Below are positions 1 through 6,424 of a stretch of 6,875 nt of DNA, in pieces (position 1 is the stretch's first letter; each line of letters opens with the position of its first letter). The position numbers were made by a program, and so were the translations under genes. This DNA is from Planctomycetota bacterium (lineage in GTDB: Bacteria > Planctomycetota > Phycisphaerae > Sedimentisphaerales > Anaerobacaceae): the NCBI GenBank assembly GCA_022567055.1, contig JADFHU010000301.1:1-6875 (forward strand), written 5' to 3'. The notes beneath the pieces were generated by a model, which ran no database searches, was not told where the DNA came from, and saw only the letters and a program-made list of their open reading frames with translations.

Positions 1-1
1 A

Positions 2-565
2 GACACGTATGATAACAGCACCTTCGAACCCTGGCGTTCCTACGTGGCCTTCGACGCCGCCGCACCCGAGGGCGACGAGGCCTATGCTCCGTTACAGTTG
101 GCCAGACTGTATAGCGGCCGGTTGATCGATACCGAGGAGGTGTTTTACTGTCCCAGCCAACGCAACAGTGGGCCCGGCGCCGCCTATTCCTATGCCTACA
201 ACCAGTCCGCCGAAGGGAAAAAGTGGGGGACGTTCCTGCCGGTCAGGGCCAACGGCGACCCCGAGAACAGGGTCCGCACTTCCTACAACTACTGGCTGCA
301 CAACCGGTCACGGCCTGAGACCTTGAGCTTGAAACCGATCGTGTTCGACAACATCCAACACTGGAATGTCGTCTCGCACCGTCTGGGCGACGAGCCTCAG
401 GGCATCACGGCACTCTTCGGAGATGGCCATGTGACCTTCAACAATGACAGTCGACTCTTTGACGCCGCCGAGTTGTGGAATGGTGGGCCCGAGGCTGGAG
501 CCTGGGACGGCCCAGGTACCTCGAATGAACTGTTCGAAGCCATCCTGAGCCTCATGACACCTTGA
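2..565 (+). CDS. prepilin-like protein of the H-X9-DG family, C-terminal part (5' end outside window)
   Basis: The frame is open to the left edge and codes plausible protein from position 2, so the GTG at 44 is probably not the start. About 187 C-terminal residues are visible. An FYCPS motif (visible residues 48-52, codons from 143) and a late LFGDGHV segment (D141-G142-H143, codons from 422) are typical of the C-terminal part of prepilin-like proteins (type II secretion pseudopilin/DUF1559-like) that are abundant in Planctomycetes and Verrucomicrobia. The His before the DG (H126) is 14 residues away rather than the usual 9 or so. The N-terminal methylation motif and hydrophobic helix expected for this family would lie outside the window. 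Such proteins are predicted to be membrane-anchored and surface or periplasm facing; their precise role is mostly unknown. The stop TGA (563-565) lies within a few bases of the start of the next gene, so the two may be co-transcribed. Confidence 0.7.
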   Translation, partial: DTYDNSTFEPWRSYVAFDAAAPEGDEAYAPLQLARLYSGRLIDTEEVFYCPSQRNSGPGAAYSYAYNQSAEGKKWGTFLPVRANGDPENRVRTSYNYWLHNRSRPETLSLKPIVFDNIQHWNVVSHRLGDEPQGITALFGDGHVTFNNDSRLFDAAELWNGGPEAGAWDGPGTSNELFEAILSLMTP

Positions 566-570
566 CGCCC

Positions 571-2772
571 ATGCGAAGGAAGACCGACTTTCATGGCTCC
601 CCATGGATGCAACGCCACTCAAGGCTCTTCCTGAAAACTCCGTCCTGGCTGTTCACGGCAACGTTCGTGTGCCTTTCCGCGGCCGGTGTTGCCCAGGGGG
701 ATAACGACTGGCCTGTCTATGGCGCAGATCAAGCCGCCACACGCTACAGTTCGGCCGATCAGATCGACACCAACAATGTGGGGCGACTGCAGTTGGCCTG
801 GATCTATCGAAGCGGTGACATGCGCGAGGGGCGGACTTCGACCATCGAGTGCAACCCGCTCATGGTGGAAGGGGTCCTCTACCTGACGACCCCCTCCCTG
901 CGTCTCGTCGCGCTGGACGCCGCAACGGGTTGGCCGCGTTGGCGTTTTGACCCCTGGAAGGGCCAGAGCGGCGCGGGCGTCAATCGAGGACTGGTCTACT
1001 GGCGAGACCCGCTGCAGGACAAGCGGCACATCTACTTCTCGGCAGGCGCGTTTCTCTACTCCATTGATGCCGCCACCGGAGCGCCGGTCGAAACGTTTGG
1101 CAGCGCCGGTCGCATCGACCTGCACGAGGGCCTGGACCGCGACGTCTATTTTCTGTCGGTGAGCGCGCCGACACCGGGTGTCATCTACCAGGATCTCTTG
1201 ATTCTGGGGTCTCGTGTGGGCGAAGGTCCCAGTGCCTCCTCACCGGGCCACATCCGTGCCTTCGACCTGCGGACCGGCGAACGACGCTGGATCTTTCATA
1301 CCATTCCCCATCCGAAAGAGTTCGGCTACGACACCTGGCCTCCCGATGCATGGCAGCGCGTGGGAGGCGCCAATGCCTGGGGTGGCGTCACGTTGGACGC
1401 CCGGCGGGGGCGGGTCTTCCTCGGTACCGGATCGCCCTCTTATGATCACTGGGGCGGCAATCGGGTCGGCCAGAACCTCTTTGGCAACTGTATCCTCTGT
1501 CTCAATGCCGAGACCGGCGAACGTATCTGGCATTATCAGGTCGTGCATCATGACCTGTGGGACTACGACCTACCCTGTCCCCCGGTCCTGGTCACGGTCA
1601 AGCAGGGCGGGCGATCTGTGGACGCCGTGGCTCAGGTGACCAAGATGGGACATCTGTTCCTGCTGGATCGGGAGACCGGCCGGCCCCTGTTCGGCGTCGA
1701 AGAGCGTCCCGTGCCCCAGTCCGAGGTGCCGGGCGAATCGACTTGGCCTACTCAGCCCTTCCCGCTCAAGCCGCCTCCGTACGCCCAACAGCGATTCACC
1801 GCCGATGAGGTCACCAACCTATCGCCGGGCGCCCGTCGAGCCGTCCTGAAGCGACTGAAGGCAATGGTGACGGGTAGTCTCTTTATTCCGCCGGGGATGA
1901 AGCCCTCGGTCGTCTTGCCCCAGTTCAACGGAGGTTCCGAATGGGGCGGGCCTGCCTTCGATCCCCAGTCGGGTCTGCTCTATGTGAATGCCAGCAACGA
2001 AGCCGAATGGATCTCGATGCGGGCCGCAAAACCCCAGGAGGAGATTACGCTCGGTGAATTGGGCAAGCTCTTCTACCAGACCATCTGTTCGAGTTGTCAC
2101 GGATATGGCACCGTGCGCAACCCGGCCGCGCCGGGCCTCGCCTCTCTCAAGACCGTTCGTCAGCGGATGTCACAGGACCAGGTCCGACAATTGATGGAGA
2201 CCGGTCGCGGTCAGATGCCCTCCTTCGCGAGTTTTACGGAGATGGAGAAACAGGCGGTCCTGGCCTTCCTCTTCGAGGAGGGGGGTGACAGGAAGGTAAA
2301 ACGCAGCGAGCTGGAGATGAGCTGGGCCGATGAGATTCCCTACGTGGCCACCGGACACCGTGAATTTCGCGACCCCAATGGGTACCCGGCCAACAAACGG
2401 CCCTGGGGGACGCTCAGTGCCATTGACTTGAACCGAGGTGAGATTCGCTGGCAAGTCCCGCTGGGCACCTATCCCGAATTGGAAAAGCGCGGCGAACCCC
2501 CCACCGGCACCTTCAACATAGGCGGTCCCCTGGTCACGGCCGGCGGACTGGTCTTCATCGGCGCGTCCATGGACGAGCGTTTCCACGCCTACGACAAACG
2601 CACGGGCAAGCTGCTCTGGGAATATCAAATGGATGCCGGCGGTTATGCCTCACCGGCGACCTACCAGATCGATGGCAGACAGTACGTGGTCATTGCCGCC
2701 GGAGGCGGCGGCAAACCGGGCACCAAACCGGGGGACGCCTACTACTGCTTTGCGTTGACCTCTCCCCAGTAG
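571..2772 (+). CDS. exported PQQ-dependent dehydrogenase with inserted cytochrome c domain
   Basis: Predicted periplasmic quinohaemoprotein that oxidises a sugar or alcohol with PQQ and passes electrons to its own haem c. It belongs to the quinoprotein glucose dehydrogenase-like group, but the substrate cannot be read from sequence. Using ATG 571 (733 aa), a signal peptide is visible: basic residues, then a hydrophobic stretch from PSWLF to CLSAAGVA, with cleavage probably near AGVA-Q. Propeller repeats of the type ALDAATGWPRWRF, AFDLRTGERRWIF, CLNAETGERIWHY and AYDKRTGKLLWEY run through the protein. HHDLWDYD (326-333) and VTKMGHLFLLDR with Lys358 match the quinone-pocket regions of glucose dehydrogenases. 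A haem c site CSSCH (506-510) and a likely distal Met549 in GRGQMPSF form a cytochrome domain inserted before the last propeller repeats. Start choice is uncertain: TTG 562 overlaps the previous stop (TTGA), ATG 571 follows it, and ATG 607 gives the most compact signal peptide. None has a clear Shine-Dalgarno site. Confidence 0.88.
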   Translation: MRRKTDFHGSPWMQRHSRLFLKTPSWLFTATFVCLSAAGVAQGDNDWPVYGADQAATRYSSADQIDTNNVGRLQLAWIYRSGDMREGRTSTIECNPLMVEGVLYLTTPSLRLVALDAATGWPRWRFDPWKGQSGAGVNRGLVYWRDPLQDKRHIYFSAGAFLYSIDAATGAPVETFGSAGRIDLHEGLDRDVYFLSVSAPTPGVIYQDLLILGSRVGEGPSASSPGHIRAFDLRTGERRWIFHTIPHPKEFGYDTWPPDAWQRVGGANAWGGVTLDARRGRVFLGTGSPSYDHWGGNRVGQNLFGNCILCLNAETGERIWHYQVVHHDLWDYDLPCPPVLVTVKQGGRSVDAVAQVTKMGHLFLLDRETGRPLFGVEERPVPQSEVPGESTWPTQPFPLKPPPYAQQRFTADEVTNLSPGARRAVLKRLKAMVTGSLFIPPGMKPSVVLPQFNGGSEWGGPAFDPQSGLLYVNASNEAEWISMRAAKPQEEITLGELGKLFYQTICSSCHGYGTVRNPAAPGLASLKTVRQRMSQDQVRQLMETGRGQMPSFASFTEMEKQAVLAFLFEEGGDRKVKRSELEMSWADEIPYVATGHREFRDPNGYPANKRPWGTLSAIDLNRGEIRWQVPLGTYPELEKRGEPPTGTFNIGGPLVTAGGLVFIGASMDERFHAYDKRTGKLLWEYQMDAGGYASPATYQIDGRQYVVIAAGGGGKPGTKPGDAYYCFALTSPQ

Positions 2773-2782
2773 CCGCTATACT
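2755..2782 (+). promoter_or_regulatory. sigma70-like promoter for the methyltransferase gene
   Basis: TTGACC (2755-2760) and TATACT (2777-2782) each match the sigma70 consensus at five of six bases and are separated by 16 bases. The -35 box lies inside the last codons of the PQQ dehydrogenase gene. Transcription would start near 2789, exactly where a short inverted repeat (GAAAAT-C-ATTTTC, 2789-2801) begins, and would give a leader of about 33 bases before ATG 2822. Function is inferred from sequence only. Confidence 0.5.
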
Positions 2783-2821
2783 GCTCCGGAAAATCATTTT
2801 CGCTAAGGACGCAGTCACACC

Positions 2822-3652
2822 ATGAGGACACCCCGCAACAAGAAGAAGTCACACTCTTCCAAACCGACGATGGCCTCCCAGGCCGACAAACACAAACTAT
2901 ACGAAGCCTCCGTCCAATGTGTGGAATCGGAAATCGATTTCGTGGACGACACCTTTAAGAAACTCCGCAGACGTCGGGCGCGTCGGCTGCGCGAGGATTT
3001 CTGTGGGACGGCCAATACCTCCTGTGAGTGGGTTCGCCGCCGTGCCACGAACACCGCGACCGCTGTCGATATGGATACGGAGGTACAGCAGTGGGGCCGT
3101 GACCACCACATCGCCAAGCTGACACCCAAGCAGCAGAAACGCATCCAACTCGTGCAAGCCGATGTGATGAAGGTGAAGACGGAGCCGGTGGACGTGGTGC
3201 TGGCCATGAACTTCAGCTATTGGATCTTCCAGGAACGGGCCCAGATGATTCGCTACTTCAGGCGGGTCTATGAATCGCTCGTGGCCGATGGCATCTTCTT
3301 CCTCGACCTCTTCGGTGGCTACGAGGCCTTCGAGGAATTGAAAGAGGAAAGCGAGATTGAAAACTTCACCTATGTTTGGCACCAGGCCATGTACAACCCC
3401 ATTACCGGCGCCGCCCAGTGTCGCATTCATTTCAAGTTCCAGGATGGGTCGCAACTGAAGAATGCCTTTATCTACGACTGGCGACTCTGGACCTTCCCGG
3501 AACTGACCGAGATCCTGACCGAGGCGGGCTACCGCGCCACCGCCTACTGGGAAGGGACGACTGAGGACGGGGAGGGCGACGGCGTATTCACCGCCACGAC
3601 GCAAGGTGAGGCCGATGCCGGGTGGGTCGCCTATCTCGTGGGCGAGAAATAG
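2822..3652 (+). CDS. class I SAM-dependent methyltransferase
   Basis: Predicted cytoplasmic methyltransferase of 276 aa; the substrate is unknown. The Rossmann-type SAM site is visible: LREDFCGTA (residues 56-64) as the motif I loop, AVDMD (81-85) with an acidic residue placed to hold the ribose, ADVMK (113-117) as the base-contacting segment, then VDVVLAMNFSYWIF and the strand FFLDLFGG with Asp162. The C-terminal half (HFKFQDGS, WRLWTFPELTEILTEAGY) resembles the usual core strands and final helix of small-molecule methyltransferases. The first 16 or so residues are rich in Lys, Arg and Ser and look unstructured; a second Met at residue 17 (position 2870) is a possible alternative start. An AAGGA at 2805-2809 lies 12 bases before ATG 2822, a rather long spacing. 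It is separated from the upstream gene by 49 bases holding its own promoter and is followed by a probable terminator, so it is likely a single-gene transcript. Confidence 0.8.
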   Translation: MRTPRNKKKSHSSKPTMASQADKHKLYEASVQCVESEIDFVDDTFKKLRRRRARRLREDFCGTANTSCEWVRRRATNTATAVDMDTEVQQWGRDHHIAKLTPKQQKRIQLVQADVMKVKTEPVDVVLAMNFSYWIFQERAQMIRYFRRVYESLVADGIFFLDLFGGYEAFEELKEESEIENFTYVWHQAMYNPITGAAQCRIHFKFQDGSQLKNAFIYDWRLWTFPELTEILTEAGYRATAYWEGTTEDGEGDGVFTATTQGEADAGWVAYLVGEK

Positions 3653-3683
3653 CCGACGATATCTTGGAACTGGGCTATTTTTT
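3647..3683 (+). terminator. probable Rho-independent terminator after the methyltransferase
   Basis: AAATAGCC (3647-3654) pairs perfectly with GGCTATTT (3673-3680), giving an 8-bp stem with an 18-base loop, followed by and partly including a run of six T (3678-3683). The methyltransferase stop codon TAG (3650-3652) lies inside the left arm. The stem is AT-rich at its base and the loop is long, so it may be only moderately efficient. Confidence 0.5.
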
Positions 3684-3745
3684 AGATCGATTTCGGGGGT
3701 GTACCTAAGACTTTTCAAAATTCTTTATGGTTTTTTCGTAAATCC

Positions 3746-3776
3746 TATACATGATCCCTTTATATTACGATAATAT
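3746..3776 (+). promoter_or_regulatory. candidate promoter and operator-like inverted repeat upstream of ilvB
   Basis: In the AT-rich gap before ilvB, TATACA (3746-3751, four of six to the -35 consensus) and GATAAT (3769-3774, five of six to the -10 consensus) are 17 bases apart. The -10 box sits inside a perfect inverted repeat, ATATTA-CGA-TAATAT (3762-3776), a position where a bound repressor would block transcription. TATATT (3761-3766) and TATGAT (3774-3779) are other possible -10 boxes, so the exact promoter is uncertain. Confidence 0.4.
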
Positions 3777-3819
3777 GATTGTTCTTGAGCCGCGTTCTTG
3801 TCTCATGACGGACACTTAA
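3775..3819 (+). other. tiny ORF in the ilvB leader (possible leader peptide)
   Basis: ATG at 3775 opens a 14-codon ORF, MIVLEPRSCLMTDT, ending at TAA 3817-3819, 19 bases before the ilvB start. It begins with consecutive Ile, Val and Leu codons, the end products of the pathway, which recalls attenuator leader peptides of ilv operons. Against this, there is no Shine-Dalgarno site, the best promoter candidate would start transcription after the ATG, and no terminator hairpin with a T-run lies between it and ilvB. Treat it as a speculative feature. Confidence 0.15.
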
Positions 3820-3838
3820 ATAAAAAAAGGGAAACCTT

Positions 3839-5230
3839 GTGCCTGCAACAGTAAAGACGAAGAGACCTTCGGAAAGGACCGTGAAGAAGACGGCTATACC
3901 CATGGAGGGCGCCCAGGCCTTAATCAAGTGTCTGGAAAAGGAGGGCGTCGACCACATCTTCGGACTCTCCGGGGGCGCAGCCATCCCCATATTCGATGCG
4001 CTGGTCACCACCCGGACCAAGATCAAACTCGTGCTGGTCCGACACGAGCAAGGCGCTACCCACATGGCCGATGGCTACGCCCGGGCGACGGGCAAGCCGG
4101 GGGTGGTCTTGGTCACCAGCGGCCCCGGTGCCGGGAACACCATCACCGGCCTGATGACCGCCCACATGGACTCGATCCCCATCATCGTCCTCACCGGCCA
4201 GCAGATCCGACCCATGCTGGGCAAGGACGCCTTTCAGGAGGCGGACATCTTTAACATCACCCTGCCGGTGGTCAAGCACAGCTATCTGGTCAGAGAGACA
4301 GAGGATATTCCCCGAGTGGTTCGGGAGGCCTTCCACATCAGCACCACTGGCCGCCCCGGTCCGGTCTTGATCGATCTGCCCAAAGATGTCACTCAAGGAC
4401 CCTTTGTGGGGTCACTGGACCAGAAAATGGATCTCCCCGGGTATCGAACCGACCCCTCCTATGCGTACGATCGGGAGGCCGTCTTAAAGATGGCCGACCA
4501 CATCAATCGGGCTAAGAGGCCCTTGCTCCTGTTGGGGCACGGCGTCCTGATCTCCGGGGCGATGGGCGTCGTCGCCAAACTCGTTCAGACCATGGCGGCC
4601 CCCGTGACAACGACCCTGCTGGGCAAAGGGGCATTTCCGGAGACTCATCCGCTGAGTCTCGGCATGATCGGCATGCATGGCACCGCCTACGCGAACAAGG
4701 CCGTGGTGGAGTGCGATCTGTTGTTGAACATCGGCTCGCGCTTCGACGATCGCATCATCGGCCAAGCGCCGGCCTTCTGCAAGGATGCCATCCGCTTGCA
4801 CATCGATATCGATCCCTGTGAGATCGGCAAGATGATCAAGCCTCATGTCTCCTGCGTGGGTGACGCCAAAGTGGTCGTCTCCGAACTGCTCAAGCATGTC
4901 CGGCGCGGCAAGAACCAGGCGTGGCTCAAACATCTGGCCGGCTACAAGAAGAAGTACCCACTTCACTACAAGAAGATGGGGGGGCTGAAGATGCAGCATG
5001 TCATCGATGAGATCTATCGACTCACCGAGGGCAAGGCGATCGTAGCGACCGACGTCGGGCAACATCAAATGTGGGCGGCCCAGTTCTATAAGACCGATGT
5101 CCCCCACAACTGGCTCAGCTCCGGCGGAGCGGGCACCATGGGCTATGGCTTTCCCGCGGCAGTTGGGGCGCAGTTCGGCGGCCCAAGGATACGGTGGTCG
5201 CCATCGTCGGAGACGGCGGCTTTCAGATGA
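3839..5230 (+). CDS. ilvB: acetolactate synthase large subunit, N-terminal part (frameshifted ilvB)
   Basis: Catalytic subunit of acetohydroxyacid synthase, which condenses pyruvate with pyruvate or 2-oxobutyrate using thiamine diphosphate in branched-chain amino acid synthesis. This frame holds the pyrimidine-binding domain (HIFGLSGGAAIPIFDAL; the catalytic Glu70 in VRHEQGATHMADGYARATG; TSGPGAGNTITGLMTAHMDS) and the central domain (KRPLLLLGHGVLISGA; LLNIGSRFDDRIIG; HIDIDPCEIGK), then enters the thiamine-diphosphate domain (ATDVGQHQMWAAQ; GAGTMGYGFPAAVGAQFG). After codon 447 (5177-5179) it loses homology and runs 16 codons of unrelated sequence to a stop at 5228-5230. One base restored next to 5179 joins it to the frame that continues to 5616, giving about 592 aa, normal for the family. 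The start is GTG 3839, supported by AAGGGA six bases upstream; the next in-frame ATG (3902) would drop a basic 21-residue tail. As sequenced, this product lacks the GDG...NN cofactor motif and should be inactive. Confidence 0.9.
   Translation: MPATVKTKRPSERTVKKTAIPMEGAQALIKCLEKEGVDHIFGLSGGAAIPIFDALVTTRTKIKLVLVRHEQGATHMADGYARATGKPGVVLVTSGPGAGNTITGLMTAHMDSIPIIVLTGQQIRPMLGKDAFQEADIFNITLPVVKHSYLVRETEDIPRVVREAFHISTTGRPGPVLIDLPKDVTQGPFVGSLDQKMDLPGYRTDPSYAYDREAVLKMADHINRAKRPLLLLGHGVLISGAMGVVAKLVQTMAAPVTTTLLGKGAFPETHPLSLGMIGMHGTAYANKAVVECDLLLNIGSRFDDRIIGQAPAFCKDAIRLHIDIDPCEIGKMIKPHVSCVGDAKVVVSELLKHVRRGKNQAWLKHLAGYKKKYPLHYKKMGGLKMQHVIDEIYRLTEGKAIVATDVGQHQMWAAQFYKTDVPHNWLSSGGAGTMGYGFPAAVGAQFGGPRIRWSPSSETAAFR
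5177..5183 (+). other. ilvB: apparent one-base deletion in ilvB
   Basis: The upstream frame reads F-G here and the frame one step back resumes as P-K-D-T-V-V-A-I-V-G-D-G-G, which is the expected family sequence. Inserting one base after 5179 (for example C, giving GGC CGG CCC) restores F-G-R-P-K-D-T without losing a residue. The site is GGCGGCCC with only short runs of G and C. There is no classic X-XXY-YYZ slippery heptamer in the right phase, so a sequencing or assembly error or a recent mutation is more likely than programmed frameshifting. Confidence 0.8.
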
Positions 5231-5616
5231 CTTTTTGTGAGTTGGCCACCGCCGCCCTGCACAAATTACCGATCAAGATCCTGGTCCTGAACAACCACTA
5301 CCTGGGCATGGTCCGGCAGTGGCAGGAACTGTTCTATGAGGACCGCACCAGCGGTGTGGATTTGGAGGGCAATCCCGACTTTGCCAAACTGGCCAACAGC
5401 TACCCGGGCTGCAAGGGTCTGACGCTCAAGCGGCCCGCCGATGTCCGCAAGATCCTCCGCCGGGCCTTGGACTACCAGGAGGGGCCCTGTGTCGTCAATT
5501 GCGAGGTCGAAAAGGCCGACAATGTCTTTCCCATGATTCCGGCCGGCAAGCGTCTCGAGGACATGCTGATCGAACGTCCCGACACCAAGATGGACAAGCC
5601 CACGGGGAGTACCTAA
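5194..5616 (+). CDS. ilvB: acetolactate synthase large subunit, C-terminal part (frameshifted ilvB)
   Basis: This is the rest of the ilvB gene, in the frame one base behind the N-terminal part; homology actually resumes at about 5180, and GTG 5194 is just a valine codon inside the gene (about residue 453 of the repaired protein). It carries the thiamine-diphosphate/Mg motif, GDGGF (GDG about 458-460) through LVLNN (N485-N486), followed by the family hallmark LGMVRQWQELFYEDRTSG and the C-terminal NVFPMIPAGKRLEDMLIE. Coding quality is intact to the stop TAA (5614-5616), and no other damage is visible, which argues that the gene is, or was until recently, functional. The stop overlaps the ilvN start by one base (TAATG). 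Confidence 0.88.
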   Translation: MVAIVGDGGFQMTFCELATAALHKLPIKILVLNNHYLGMVRQWQELFYEDRTSGVDLEGNPDFAKLANSYPGCKGLTLKRPADVRKILRRALDYQEGPCVVNCEVEKADNVFPMIPAGKRLEDMLIERPDTKMDKPTGST

Positions 5617-6134
5617 TGAGCGGCAACAACGGCACCATCAATGGATCCAGCACCCACACGATTAGCATCCTCGTCACCAACAAGCCCGGTGTCCTGGTCC
5701 GCCTCGCCCAGGTCTTCTCGCGTCGAGGCTACAACATCGACTCTCTGGTGGTCTCGCCCACGCAGGGTGAAGAGACCTCCCGCCTCACCATCACCGCCAA
5801 GGGGGACCCGGAAACGCTGGAACAGATCATCAAGCAGACCAGCAAGCTCATCGATGTCTTGCACGCAACGGACCACACCGGGGAAAACGTGATCGCCAAG
5901 GAACTGGCCCTGCTAAAAGTCAAGGCGCCGGACGAAACTCGCACGCCTATTCTGCAGATCTGCGAGCATTTCAAAGCAGAGACCTTGGATTTCAACAGCG
6001 AATCGCTCGTCATCCAGGTCACCGGGAGTACGGAAAAATTGGATGCCATGGTGGACATGTTGACCCCCTACGGGATCATCGAGCTGATCCGCACCGGGAA
6101 AATTCTCATGGCCCGGGGAAAGGAGTTGACCTGA
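5616..6134 (+). CDS. ilvN: acetolactate synthase small (regulatory) subunit
   Basis: Regulatory subunit of acetohydroxyacid synthase (172 aa), which activates IlvB and usually confers feedback inhibition by valine. An N-terminal ACT domain spans about residues 13-90 (HTISILVTNKPGVLVRLAQ, RRGYNIDSLVVSPT, SRLTITAKGD), and the C-terminal IlvN-type domain follows (RTPILQICEHFKAETLDF; GSTEKLDAMVDMLTPYGIIELIRTGKILMARG). Gly25 and Asn40 correspond to the glycine and asparagine known to matter for valine binding in the E. coli small subunits, so valine sensitivity is plausible. The start ATG 5616 overlaps the ilvB stop and has GGGGAG (5604-5609) six bases upstream; the frame is open further upstream to 5499, but that part lies inside ilvB and lacks homology. 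The first 12 residues are rich in Asn, Gly and Ser. Coupled translation with ilvB and with the next gene is likely. Confidence 0.93.
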   Translation: MSGNNGTINGSSTHTISILVTNKPGVLVRLAQVFSRRGYNIDSLVVSPTQGEETSRLTITAKGDPETLEQIIKQTSKLIDVLHATDHTGENVIAKELALLKVKAPDETRTPILQICEHFKAETLDFNSESLVIQVTGSTEKLDAMVDMLTPYGIIELIRTGKILMARGKELT

Positions 6135-6424
6135 TGGCGGAGATCACCGTGACAGAGACAGGAAGCGGCGATGGAACAGTGTGTGACGTGGTCGTCGCGG
6201 ACGGGCGCTCCAAGACGACGCATCGCGTGACTGTCCCCGAGGACCTCTATCAGCGACTCACGCGTGGCAACATAACCAAAGCGCAGTGCGTAGAGGCCGC
6301 ATTCCGCTTTCTGCTGGACCGGGAGAGCAAGGAGTCGATTCTACGGAGCTTCGACCTGCCGCTTATCTCGAGCTATTTTCCCGAGTTTGAGAGTCAATTC
6401 GCCGAGTATCTCCCCAGCGAATAG
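6134..6424 (+). CDS. conserved-looking small protein of unknown function, coupled to ilvN
   Basis: A 96-aa soluble, acidic protein that I do not recognise with certainty. ATG 6134 overlaps the ilvN stop by one base (TGATG), and AGGAG (6121-6125) lies eight bases upstream, so it is surely translated with the ilv operon. No signal peptide or membrane segment is visible. The first 35 residues look beta-rich (ITVTETG, DVVVADG, THRVTVPE). Residues about 31-64 (HRVTVPEDLYQRLTRG then ITKAQCVEAAFRFLLDRE) have the strand-helix-helix look of ribbon-helix-helix proteins, which is a suggestion from pattern only. The C-terminus (SFDLPLISSYFPEFESQF) is aromatic-rich. It occupies the place where ilvC often sits but has no resemblance to it. 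Possible roles include a regulator of the operon or an unrelated passenger. Confidence 0.75.
   Translation: MAEITVTETGSGDGTVCDVVVADGRSKTTHRVTVPEDLYQRLTRGNITKAQCVEAAFRFLLDRESKESILRSFDLPLISSYFPEFESQFAEYLPSE

Noticed and set aside
2897..3718. Long antisense ORF (273 codons) opposite the methyltransferase
   Set aside because: It mirrors a gene with clear SAM-binding motifs on the other strand, shows no recognisable domain and runs across the terminator region; it is a by-product of GC-rich codon use.
3781..3838. Classic attenuator or T-box before ilvB
   Set aside because: The leader is too short for a T-box, and the only small hairpin (TGTC...GACA) is not followed by a T-run on the plus strand.
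4484..5107. Antisense ORF of 207 codons opposite ilvB
   Set aside because: It lies wholly inside a strongly conserved ilvB region, has no motif and no ribosome site; a shadow frame.
5177..5200. Programmed ribosomal frameshift in ilvB
   Set aside because: No slippery heptamer in the required phase is seen, and the family is not known for recoding; a single-base error or mutation explains it more simply.
5499..5615. Longer ilvN start upstream of 5616
   Set aside because: This stretch encodes the conserved IlvB C-terminus in another frame, while ATG 5616 has GGGGAG at good spacing and matches where family homology begins.
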